Shown here piece by piece: positions 46,916-58,745 of a stretch of DNA of 64,000 nucleotides. Each line of letters opens with the position of its first letter. Within the stretch, counting starts at the first letter, position 1. The translations under genes were made by a program, and so were the position numbers. Below the pieces are notes generated by a model. That model did not search any database and was not told the origin of the DNA. It saw only the letters and a list, made by a program, of their open reading frames with translations. Source of the DNA: Cryphonectria parasitica EP155 (lineage: Eukaryota; Ascomycota; Sordariomycetes; Diaporthales; Cryphonectriaceae); assembly GCF_011745365.1 (NCBI RefSeq), contig NW_024468916.1, positions 975,630 to 1,039,629 of the forward strand. Reading direction: 5' to 3'.

Positions 46916-49900
46916 ATAAAACCACATTTAGAGAGAGAGATAGGAAGGACTATATTCGATTGGCTGCACTTGGAGACGCTCGATACACCTGCATGCTGCA
47001 GATGATTTAATATAAAATAAATTAGAAAAGAGACATGCCTGAAGACGGATTAGAGGTGAAAGTTGATGAATGTTGGTAGTTCAATGGATCGCCTGATGGA
47101 TTGATGATATCAGTACTGATTGAATAATGGCAGCTGTGGTCATGGTGGAAAGAACGTTTGTCGTTAAGATCCTGCTGCTGGTAGTTACAGGGCGGTGACG
47201 TGCTCTAGCAGAGCAAAGAGAGCTCCTCTAGCGGGGCAGTATAAACAGCTATGGGCAGTGGCCATAAGGGCCTACCTACCACGATAGTAGGGTAGCTCCT
47301 GGCACGGAAAGTGCCAAGATGGTGGTTGCTGCTGGTGGCCCATGCAAAACGGTTGACAGGTCTCCGTTTTCTCATCGCACCTGCCAGTTAGTTGGTTGGA
47401 AGCAAAGTACATAGTACAGTACATCAATACCCTGGGTGGTACTTGGCTACTTTTGGAGAATACCTGCGCTACCTTAGTGAAAAAAGTGACATAGTACTTG
47501 GCTACAAGGCTACAAGGCTACATCGCTACTTCTGGTGATCTTGCGACTTCTGCTGCACTGCTGCCTGGAGGACGGCATGAGTGTGCGAGGCAGGTGCTTC
47601 ACCAGGGGTGGGTGTTCTCCACAATTGAGGCTCTGGTTCTGGGGCAACCCCGCCCCAGTGCTCCCTTGTCCTTCCGCCCTTCCACCTTTTACCACACTAT
47701 CTGTAGCAGCTCTTTCCGCTCTTTCTAGGCGGGGTTGATATTGTCCTCACTGCGAAATAGCGGTGCGGTCTCTCCCTCCACAACTGCCACAACGCTGCAA
47801 CCATTGCTACCGCCCGCTGCCACACGACCTGACAACGCAACAGACATACACACACACACTTTTCTTGCTCTCGCCGCTGCGACGTTGTTTCACCGCGCTG
47901 GGCCCAACAAAGTCTGTCTGCCTTGCCTCGTCCCTCCCTTTCTTCTCTCGTCCCATCTCCTCCTGCCACCCAACATCCCTGGCACTGGAACCAACCTCGA
48001 CCCGCTTTGAAGATCCAATGTTCCACCGGGGACTGCACTGTGACGGCAGCGTTGGTCACGTTCTCGGTCGAGAACTTCTCAACCTGCGATTCCAAATACA
48101 CAAGTACCTTTTTTCTGCACCTGTCCAACCAGAGCCTGGCAGGGAGATGCGGGTCCATCCCATCCCATTCCATCCATCCATCCGTCCGTTCCTCATGACC
48201 ACGAGAGATGCAGCGCTATCTCGTCTTGGTGACGCAGGTCGCTGGCTGTGAACGGATGGCTGCCAAGCATCTTGTCTCGCCGCTGTTTCGCTGTCATCCC
48301 GTCACACTCCACAGAGGGGACCGTGCCGGTTCACAGGGTCCGCTGTATTTCCGGGGCTCAAGGAAGACATTATCTTTTCGACAGGAGATAACTCGTCGAG
48401 ATACGACGCAATGCGTTTACCCCCCCCCCCCCAAACCACTACTCTCTGCGACGATGGCTTGTGATGTCCGCCTTGGTTGCCCGCTCTCTTTCAACCCTCC
48501 ATGGTGAACCGGCCATCCGACAGCCTAGTGTGTCCACGGCATGATCGGCCTTGACACACCATCAGGATCATCGGTCGTCTCGCCAGGGCGGGTGGACGAG
48601 GTTGTTGGGCACTTCACTTGTTCCTTATTGGTTGGTGCATGCCACACAGAGGCCAAGCCTAAGGTGATGGCGCCGGCAGCGTCGGCTTTTGGTCGCTCCT
48701 CCTTGCCTCGAAAGTAGGCAAATGCAAGTGCTTCTAGTATGGCGCTTGGTCCAGGATTATCGGAGCCTGCGGGCTTCCTTCAACGGCCCAGAAAAAAAGA
48801 TTCCATCTACCTGGGGATCGCCTGAGCAACCATCATTGCGCGTACCGGCTGTCCACCACAAGCATCATGCCCAATCAGCGTTGTCACAAGATCGTTCGTA
48901 GACCTACGCTTACAACTCCCGCCGCCAAGGATGCAGCTATACACACAGCTGAGGACTGATGGCTACCTGGACGGCTGGCCGTGCCGAGCTTCTGCACTCT
49001 CTCCCTCCTCCCCCTTCATACCGCCAGTTCCCTTGGTACTGTTTCCGTCTAAGTAAGTACCTTTCTGCTCTCCCAAGAAAGCAGCTGTGGTGCACTGGCT
49101 TTCTTGAGAGAAGGATCTTTGGCATGTCTCGAGAGGAATTGCAGGCATATGCTCAGTCTGACATGCCCAAACCTCGCTTCTACCCGCCAGGCAGTGAGAG
49201 CGTTCCTCATTGTCGGGTCAGTAGGAGTGGGGACAGGTGAAACTGGCTTCAGCCCTATGAGATGGGGTCGCATTCCCCACGCCCTCGTCCAACATTTTCA
49301 ACAGCCACTGCTGCTGCACATCACGGCGACTCCGATCTGGCCCCCATCCTGCCCAAGCACGCGCATCACGCAAGCACATCATCACTGGCGGCCTGTCGCC
49401 AGCAGCAGATCACACCTGCAGCCTCGAGCTGATTGACTGATCATGGGCAGCGTCTCACGTCCACCAGGAGTCCGGTAGTCGTCCGTGGCACACGTGGCAC
49501 CAAAAGCATTCACCGTATATACATAGACGTTGTATGTGCATGCGACTACACCATCTTCCAAGCCTACACCGCCGAGAGCATTCAACGTTCCAAGTCCGTC
49601 ATCCGATCATCCGGAATCATCACACCCCCCCGGCCGCAGGAGAACACGGCCACGGTCTGCTTGGGGAGGCCACATATTGTACCATCCTGCGCGAAGATAG
49701 CCAGGTGTGGGAAGGGCCCGCAGTGCGATTTCTAAGCACGAGAGCGATCAGCGGCGAGCCTTACAAAGCCAGAGTCATTTGACGATATCTCTAGGGGTTT
49801 TGCACTATGCATGCAGAAAAGATATGCATTTTGCTACACTGGTACAAAGCGGAGCTAACGAGCAGGCGCGTCGCAATTCGATGCTGACTACTTACCGAAC

Positions 49901-51009
49901 CTGGATACCTCCCGACCAGGCGAGAATACTTTTCACCCCATGAATGTATCTTTCTAAAAAGTGGACCCAAGGATATGCAGCCCTGTGATGGCTGCGTGCC
50001 TGCGTTTAGACGTCTGACATATCGTACAGGTACAAGCTTGACCGTTACTTGTCTATGCTGACGCGGGGGTGTAGTCGAAACAGGCTGCAAGTCGACAGCG
50101 GTAGTCTCGCCTCAGCACCTTGTCTCCTACCAGCGGTGGTCCAGAGCAGGTTCTGGGCCCTTCGTTGATGGCACCAAACGCAAAACGGTCCGCAAAGAAG
50201 GCGAGATAAAAAAGGGTTTCGTGCGAATTGGGCGCGCAATTGAGCCAGCTCAAAGACTTTCACGACGCAGCCCCATCCACATGCATGGCTGAATCGAATT
50301 TCACGTGGCCCGAGGAGGATCCGAGCTTGGATCCTTCCAACGCTGTGATTGACGGTAGGATCATATCGTACTATGTACGGTGGGACATGTTGCCGCGCAT
50401 CTGTTTGGCGCTCAGAGGCGCAGCTCAGCCTACCCGTCAGGTGCCCAGGCAGCGGATAGATGTTCGACCGTTCTGACTTGACATCAACATGCGACTTTGT
50501 GGGTCTTTATTGCGTCACAGTCGCGTACTTGAGTTCCGTTTCGCCAAGTTGTCGTTGTGAACACTAGGTGTATGTATGTGTCTGATTGGCCTGTAATTCG
50601 GGAAGACTATTTTACTGCCTTAAGGTGTATGCAAACGCCATCAGTCATTGGTTAGGCTTCGAGCCTTGAGCATGGCTTAAGTCGCTACAACGGCCGCTTA
50701 TTTGGAACGTCGGAACTGACCTCTCGCTCAAATTTTCTATAATGGGCAAACACAGCACCCGGCCGACGCTGCGTCGTGGAATGCTACCTAGCTATCCAAA
50801 AGGCCATCCACATGGGACGCTTTTTACACAGTCTCTCGGTGGACGTTTATTCTTGCCTTCAGGCGCAACCTGTAGCCTGCAGTAGCAGCAAAGCGGCCGC
50901 TTCAGGACCCCCGGGTCCCATGGCGAAGGGCCAAATTAAGTCTTTGGCGGTATCCGCATTGACTGGTCGGATTCCAACAAGGCCGTTGTGGTCGGTCTCT
51001 TGTTCTCTC

Positions 51010-51038
51010 CACACACACACACACACACACACACACAA
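51010..51038. repeat. (CA)n microsatellite
   Basis: About 14 uninterrupted CA units. Confidence 0.95.
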
Positions 51039-53318
51039 GGTGACAAGTAGCCCGCTTCACAGTGATCGCTTCAGGATGCTGGGGGAGGGGGCGGGGATCT
51101 CCATATAGATTCCTTCAGCTGAAGGAAGAGCAAGTGCTCATGGGCTGAGTGTGGTCCACACCCACTCGCGCGTGTAGCACCTATCACATCGCATACCAGA
51201 CCAGCACCTCGGCTTCTGATTAGCCATAATTACAATTGAGAACACTTTTTGGGAAGACACACTGACAGGCTTCCAGAAAAACCATCCTCAATGGGATGCT
51301 AATTGCAGGGCTGCTTACAGGCAATGCACACTGCGTTCACTCTTGGCAGGTTCAAGCTTGTCCTCCCCCCTGTCAAGGCCGCTCTATCAACTATCTCGTG
51401 TGTGAGGGTGAGTGTAAGGGATTGGAAGCTATAGTGATAGGCCGCAAGGGAACCCGTTACACCCAGCACGCTTTGCTTCAGCAATACGCAAGGGAAACTT
51501 TTCCCCTCGTGGGGCGACGACACTGCGAGTCAGTCCGTTGTACCACTCATATACTACGTGGGCTTTTTGCGTGCAACGAGCGTCCAATGTGAAGCCACGT
51601 TACCACTTCCTACCACATGGGATGTCAATGTCCCTAGCACAAGGAAATCTCGTAGACGTCGTGCATCTCTACCCCCCTTCCTGTACAGGAGGAAGAAGAT
51701 CACGATTCGTTAGCCCCTGGCCCCCAACACGTGGCCGCAGCTCGGTTCTGGGGCAGACACCTCTCTGCTTGGGCCTGCGCCATGTTGCTCACGCGGGCTT
51801 CTGGAAGGTCAAAGAAGCCCAGCCCGAAAAAAAGGAAGAAAGAAATGAATGGCTGAGAGACATGGAACTAGGAGAATTAATTTAAAAAAAAGAAGAAGAA
51901 AGCGAACTACTGTATGCGCAATGATGTGGGTGTGTTGCAATGGCGATTCGGAGGAGAGGTGACGATGTTGGCGCCCGTGTGTACCTCTGAATACATTTTG
52001 TCTGTGAAGCGAAGAGGGGGGGAAAAGAGCTATTTCTGGACGGGAAAAAAAACGAGAGAGATACAGGGAGAGAAAGAGAGCGTGGAGGAAACTACTGGCG
52101 CGCCTACCGCTGGCCCGGCGGTAGAGTCCGTCCTGGAAAGACCACCTCGACCACCATCGCGACAGACCTTGGGAAAGTAGTCGCCTAAAAGGACCCTGCA
52201 GCCAGCAGAAGATTGCCGACTTGGAGGCATTTGGAATCGGAGCTTTCACCTGAAATCGGCCTTGGCCATGATGGTGTCGGCGCCCCAAAGAAAACATCGA
52301 ATTGGCTGGTGGTGCGTGGGGTGAGTATGCAGGCGTTGCTATTCTCAGCGTGTCCTGCATACTTAGCAACTCGTCCCCCCCCCCCCCCCACCCTTCTCTT
52401 CGTTTTTCCCCTATCTGGACCTATGCATGTGGTAAGCAACAAGTGGTCATCACCCCACACCCACGTTTTCTCTTTCACCTCTCTCCTTCTTTTTCCTATC
52501 CTTTCTTTTTTTGGTTTTCTATTTTCTTTCCGGAACATTGCCTAACTTGGCTGCTCCCACCGAGCGGTCGACCTCTCATTGCGCCCTCCCCTTGGACACG
52601 CTGCTCCTGAGGGCGTTCTTGGGAAGGTAGGGGTTGCATGGAAGGTAATTAGGTAGACTAGCTGGTTTGTGGAGGAGTAGGAGGAGGAGATGGTGGTTGT
52701 TGGGTTTAGTGGGTTCAGCCCGGAGTGTGACATGTTTGTTGTAGGGCTTGAAGCACAGAGGGCAAGGGCCGGGGGGGTAAGAAGGAGTGGGGGGGGGGGG
52801 ATCTCTGCGTGAACTGTACTATCCGGCAGTTCAACGTCCGCAACAAAATATTGTAGACCCCTTTCAGCGAAGGGGGAGAAGGGTTGAATGAGAAACAGCG
52901 CACCACCTGGATATGTCTGGCTCTGAGATCAAGAGAGAGAAAGACAGAGAGAGCGAGCAAGGTCGTGTGACCTGGCCAAGGGGACAATTTACTATGGTAG
53001 TTGTGTTGACAAGACCGACCGACCGCTCGTCCCGACCGGGCTGGTTTCACCGCACAAGCTAGGCCTCTAGGCCCCAAAGACAGACCCCGACCACAATTGG
53101 TGGTTGCCGGCCGCTCTCTGGCCGGTTCCACGGTTCTCCCCCCTCCTTTGCCGGTCGGTTTTTCCCAAGAAGTTTGGGTATTGCTCAGTAGTGTCACCGG
53201 GCACCAGCATTTAGGCCAGTAGGAGAACTCCGAAGAAGAAGAAGAAGAAAAAAAGAAACCTAAGAAAAGAATGGTGCAGCCAAGCCGATGCGCGCGCGTC
53301 CTTCACTATTCGCTGAAA

Positions 53319-53319
<1 letters not shown>

Positions 53320-53351
<32 letters not shown>
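53320..53351. repeat. (AAT)n microsatellite
   Basis: Ten or more uninterrupted AAT units. Confidence 0.95.
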
Positions 53352-53969
53352 TGTACCATATTATACATAGAAATCATAGGTGCCCCTCCAGTGAGTGGGG
53401 AGAAGCCCCCCGGGGGGGGGGGGAGGAAGGAAAAGGATTTGAGTTGGAAAGGGAAGAGCAGAAGAGGTTACATTGTTGTAACATAACGGACCATAGCAGC
53501 AGGGGCCCCTCTCCACCCTTGGGGCCCGTTACAGTAAACTTGATTCCTACAGCATACCATAGTACGTTATACACCTGTTGTGTTCTCGGCTCTTTCTCTC
53601 CACAGAAGGATCGGACGAAGGAATCGCCCATCAACGCTGGGACCAGAAAAGTCATAACGCAGAAGGGAAAGCCAAGCCAGACAGGGGTTCCATCGTACGG
53701 TTTCATATTTTTGGGTGTGGCAAGGCAAAGGCTCATCGGTTGGTACTAGGCATTAACGGGGGGACGTGGGGAGAGCAGATAGAGAGAGGCGGGAAAACTA
53801 AGATTTACTTATCAGGGTATACTATAGTATGGATGGTGATGATCCCTGGGCATTTGAGAACGGCTGAGGCCGGGCTGGCGAGTCGAGACCCGGCGATTTG
53901 GCGACACTAACACTGAACATGGGAATACGTCATTGATTCATAATGGAGGGAAGAAGAGGAATAAGAAAA

Positions 53970-54009
53970 AGAGAGAGAGAGAGAGAGAGAGTGTGTGTGT
54001 GTGTGTGTG
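53970..54009. repeat. Compound (GA)n(GT)n microsatellite
   Basis: About ten GA units pass directly into about nine GT units. Confidence 0.95.
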
Positions 54010-55800
54010 AAAGAAAGAAGGTACCGAGGGCACGAGACCTTCACGATCTGTGACGAGAGGCCGCAGCCGTGGGCCTGTTCCTTTTTTTGCGTCGGGAATC
54101 CCGTTTCGGACAGACCAACAGACAAGAAGAGAGCAAAAGAACGACCACCATTTTTTGTGTGAGAAAATGTCAGACTCGGCAATGACATCCATAATCAGCA
54201 ATACTGGGGGGCCTTTGGTCGATTTCCGAAAGAATGAAGGGAAAAGAGAGGCTCCACCACCACATGGTGGGGCCAGACCTGACAGAAAGACCCCTGGCCA
54301 AAAATGACCCTTGGCTTATGGAGGGGGTGAGGGGCCGGCAACGAACATACACATACACACGCGCACATGCGCGCATACGCATGTACGCACAGACGCACAG
54401 ACACGGCAAGGCTAACTGTCTCTCGTTTAGATGGCGTGCCCAGCCCAAGCGAAATTCGGGACAGATAGAGAGGAGGAGGCTTAGAAAGAAGAAGAAGAAG
54501 TAGGGAAAGAAAGAAGAAACGTAACTCGAGTCCTTTTGCTCCGAGCCAAATTCTGCACTTTTTTGTAATTGCATTTTGGAAGATGGAGGGGATGGGGACG
54601 GGAGGAAAGAAATCGGGCTCTCGCGTGAAGGTGTGTATGTGTGTGTGCGTATGTTGTGGTAAGTACTATAGTATCCGAGGGGAAGGGAAGGCCACCGAGT
54701 GGGTGACGGGGCCGGCTGCATTGGTGGTTGGTGGGGAGAGGTCACAGGAAGAAGCAGGGGGGGGTGTATTCATAAGCAGAGCGAACTAATATACATGCGA
54801 ACGTGATATTACTGTATAAGATGTACTATGGTACACACAAAAAATACCCTGCTGATAATAGACAGCGCAGTGGAGATCCGGCGGGTCGGGTGCGAGATAT
54901 GGGGAGAAAAGTAACACACCCCGTTTTCTCTGGACCTGCTATGTAACCATGGTAGATGAAAAAGAGGGAGAGAGAGAGAGAGAGAGATGTGTAGAAGAGG
55001 GCCAAGGACGGAATATGCTTCCGCACACACAAACAGAAAAGAAAGGAGAGAGGTGTACTGCAAGTAAGCCCTTGGACCCTTCTGTTGTGGTGTAGTGTTG
55101 GCAGAACCCCCAAAAAAAACAACAACAAGGACGGTCTTGAGGAACTCAGGCAAGTCAGATCGGAGAATTAGGTGTCAGCATATCATATGAGCCGGAAGGA
55201 AAAGAAAGAAAAACGAAGAAGAAAAGGAAAGCAGAAGCAGACACCCCCCCCCCCCTCGATGTTCTTTTTTGGTTTGGTTACGACTGTGCCCTGGCCTCTA
55301 TCAGGTCATTGCGTGTGGCATAGCACGTCGGCCAGAGGGCCAACCTCCGCGGAGCTTCATTGTATTCATGCGCCAAGGACTAATATGGGCCGAGACCAGC
55401 AGACCTCGAACACGGCCGGTTGAGCAGGGCAAGATGGGCAAAACCAGATTTTGAATCTTGTCAAGGACCACAGCCCAGCGCACATATAGCCATCAGCTCA
55501 CACACCGAAAGCAAGAACAGAGAAGTCGTCGTCGTTGTGGTCGAGGAATGTGGCCGGCAGTAGGTCCGCGGAGGCAAGGCCTGGCGTCCGACGCAGCCTA
55601 AGCCACGCCTGTTCCCTGCAGCTGGCCACTCTCTTCCAGGTCCAAATCAGACCATATCAACCGACCAGCTGACAGCCAATCAAGCACCCAGGTCCTCTTT
55701 TGTTCCCGCTTTGGAGGGGTCCGGGCTCACGGATTTCCAGCCCTATGGGTTACAGAGGTGTGTCCTTCCAGGCCCTGGTGAGAGGCCCCGACAACTTGGG

Positions 55801-55870
55801 CCTGCGTCTCGAACCCAGGCCACTTGATGTAGGCCGGCTCTGCTGCGGCCGCTGGATGCACCGTGCCATT
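55801..55870 (-). other. tRNA-like candidate with near-perfect B box
   Basis: On the minus strand GGTTCGAGACG (55815-55805) matches the polymerase III B box GGTTCGANNCC in all but the last base. It sits between GGCCTG and CAGGCC, which can pair as a T-arm stem with one inner mismatch. About 53 bases upstream, TGGCACGGTGC resembles an A box. A full cloverleaf was not found. Confidence 0.25.
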
Positions 55871-57564
55871 CTTCTCCCCCTTCTCCAGAGGTACGAGGAG
55901 CTCATGTGATTGATTGTGCATACTGTACGTCACAGTATCATCAGCAGGACAAGGGATCGAAGAAAGAAGCAAGAATAAACCACAGAAGCCTTCACTCCAC
56001 ATCTCCCCCTCTTTTTCTGAATTTCCATCCATTGATGATGACTGCTGCTATTTCCTTCTATTGAAAAAAGAAGACATGTACCTATTCATTTCCTACTGCG
56101 AAGAGGGGGTGGGTGTCAGGGGCGTGACGGTGGAGATGTGATTAAAAAAAAAAAAAAGGCAGGCTCGCAGGCTGAGGCGCAACACAGCGGCCGGCAGGAG
56201 AGAGGAGATGGTGATGAGGAGGGTGCGGTTACAAGCCCGGTCTCGAGCGAGTTCCGAGCGCTCTAGCGATAGGAGCTGACGGACCCGTAAAAAAGACATC
56301 ATAACCGAGAAGGAGGGGTGGTATTGGGATTCAAAGCAGAAGGGAATGAGAGACAAAGAGGAACGAAAAAAAAAATATCTGATTGGTCAGCTCGTTCAAC
56401 TGCCTCATCAGGGGGGAGAGGGGTTGGTTTGTGTATTTGGTTTGGGTGATAATATCATTGCCTCCCAAGATAGGTAAAAAGGGAAAGGAATTATGGACGT
56501 ACAGGGACCCCTTGGATGGATGGCGAGCCAGAAGAATCCTTTTTGGGGGCGTAAAAAGGACCCATGACAAGTCTCGTAAAGTACTATGTACTACCATGGT
56601 ACTGCCTTGCGTACAGTGAGATCTCTCATACACGTGCGTCGATGATGCGTCACCGAGGAGAAGGGGTAACGTCGTACCTGTCAGTAGGTCAGCACGAGAC
56701 ACCGGCAATACGCGAGCTGCACAGAGAAGAGTGCAGTCTGGTGTTCTTGCCTGCCGTTTAGTCGTGACATCGCCAGGAGCGAGAGAGGGGGGGGGGGGCA
56801 TGACCAGGACGAGGAGGACTCGTCTCTTCCACCCCCCCCCCCCCTTTCTTTCTTCCTCTCCTCCACCCTCCTTCGACTGGCTGGACTCGACTGTTGAGCG
56901 GCCCCCTCTCTACTACGCCATTGTCCCCCCTCTACTATTAGGACTTCGATATTCTTTGGTACTGAAGGCACGGCAGGGTCCCTTGTTCATGTGTTCAGCT
57001 TTCCTGGATGTGAGAGAGCAGATATCGTATGATTCTACTCAATCGCGCAATTCAGGCATGTGATAAAATGCTTCCGATGTCTCCGGCCTGGTGTGTGTCA
57101 ATGTTAATGAATGTGTTGACAAGACCCAACAACAAACACTCGCGCACACACGCAAAACGGAGGAATAGGACAAGCAATCTCCATCTTATGTCCGCTTGCA
57201 CTCCGTTTTTGCCCCCCAGCCCTGTAGCGGAGCCCTGTATCCATACACTGGGATCTTTTGTGAGTAATCCAGGGGGCCCGGCAGATGCACTGCGCCCTAA
57301 CAGGACAAGGTGCTGACTGAGCAGGCCGTTCCCGGGGTGGAACTGCTGGAACTGCCAGTACATGCACTGCTGGGTGCGTTGCGTGTAGTTGTTGGTGTTG
57401 AGTTGCGCAAGCCGCGGTCCCCACGTTTTCATGTTTGTTCTGGGGGGGGGGGGGGGACCACAAGCAGTAGCCAGGCAGATAAGGAGATGGAGGAGGTTCT
57501 CACATCTCAGCTCGAAACAGGCAATGCACACACTCGCCTGGCTTGCAGAAGAGCGGTGTCTCAC

Positions 57565-57593
57565 GACACACACACACACACACACACACACAC
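57565..57593. repeat. (CA)n microsatellite
   Basis: About 14 CA units in the gene desert. Confidence 0.95.
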
Positions 57594-58689
57594 TCATACG
57601 CAATCATACGGGATTACTCTCGATCCACATTGTCGGGACTTGGATGATGACTTGACAGTCAGCCGTCTTGTTCTGCCGTCAAGGGGGTTGGCTTTTATTG
57701 CGTGTGTCGTATGGCAGCTCGCATGGGTTCGTTGCTGTTGCATGCATGTGTCGGCGATCGGTGCCGTCACGGCCTGCCTGCGGGAACCACCCCGCACCTC
57801 CCTCTGGCTGTCACCGATTGTTTCGCACTCTGGAATGTGCTCAAGCCTGATGAAAAGGCGGCCTTGGAGGAGGGGGAGGGCAGAGTGTGAAAGTCAAGGC
57901 AGGCTGTGTCGCAATCTCGCTATGGCGGTCAGGAAGTCAAGGCTGGCCGGTCTGTCTGTTGCGCCGGGCCGGCGAGAATGGCTGTCGAGGGCCGTCACAA
58001 GGCCCCTCGTCGAGCGTGAGCCAATCAGAGGTCCGTCCGGCGATTTGTAAAAGCCAGGATCCCAAAATAGTAGCATTATCAAGCACGTGGGGACCCGGTG
58101 ATGGTGGCCACACCCATTCCTTCTCGACGTAACCTTGGGAGCAAGCAGCACCAATTTCAGCAGCTTGAGCACCCAGCTTGACAGGGCCCCAAACCTATGC
58201 GGCGGACCCCCGCTGTTTAGCCCTGTGAGACAAGATAGCCTGCGCAACCGAGTCCTCGGCGCCCAGCAGCAGGGTGTCCCATAGAGGACTAAATGCCCGC
58301 CCACATGAAGGAGGGGGCTCGCATTCTGTCGAATCAGGCGCCCGCGATCCGTTCATATGGAGAGGTTTCCCCAATATCACAAAGGCCCAAAACAATAATT
58401 CCTCCTCCTCCTGTCTGCCCTCGTAGTGTCTCTTGGCTTGGCTGTCAACCTTGGCTCATGTTCACGCTGGTCCTTTTGTGACATGCTGGTTACCCAGGAT
58501 GTGGTCCTGGGTGGCCGGGCGATCGCGAGATCCATACCCAGGCAATATTCAGCGAGATGTGCTACCGTCTCGTTCCATGTGAGGTAACATTGTCGGCAGC
58601 AACAGCGACATCCCAATTCTCATCAAGAGATATCGTCTGAAGTCCGTACATGCGTGTGAAGTGCAGACGATGATCCTCCCAATCAGAAG

Positions 58690-58745
58690 GCGTACCGACT
58701 CCCAGACACAGCAGATCAGGGGCGCAACCCGCTGTGCCACAAACG
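58690..58745 (-). other. tRNA A-box-like string, possible SINE fragment
   Basis: On the minus strand TGGCACAGCGG (58739-58729) matches the A-box consensus TRGCNNAGYGG exactly and is followed by GTTGCGCC, closing a D-arm-like hairpin. No B box follows at the expected distance. A fragment of a tRNA-derived element or chance are both possible. Confidence 0.22.

Noticed and set aside
47763..48251. Overlapping frames with Cys-containing segments near 48.0 kb
   Set aside because: No signal peptide, no conserved cysteine pattern and no splice sites that would make a secreted protein.
57310..58050. A 246-codon plus-strand frame crossing a (CA)n repeat
   Set aside because: The frame reads through a microsatellite as His/Thr repeats and shows no protein-like segments.
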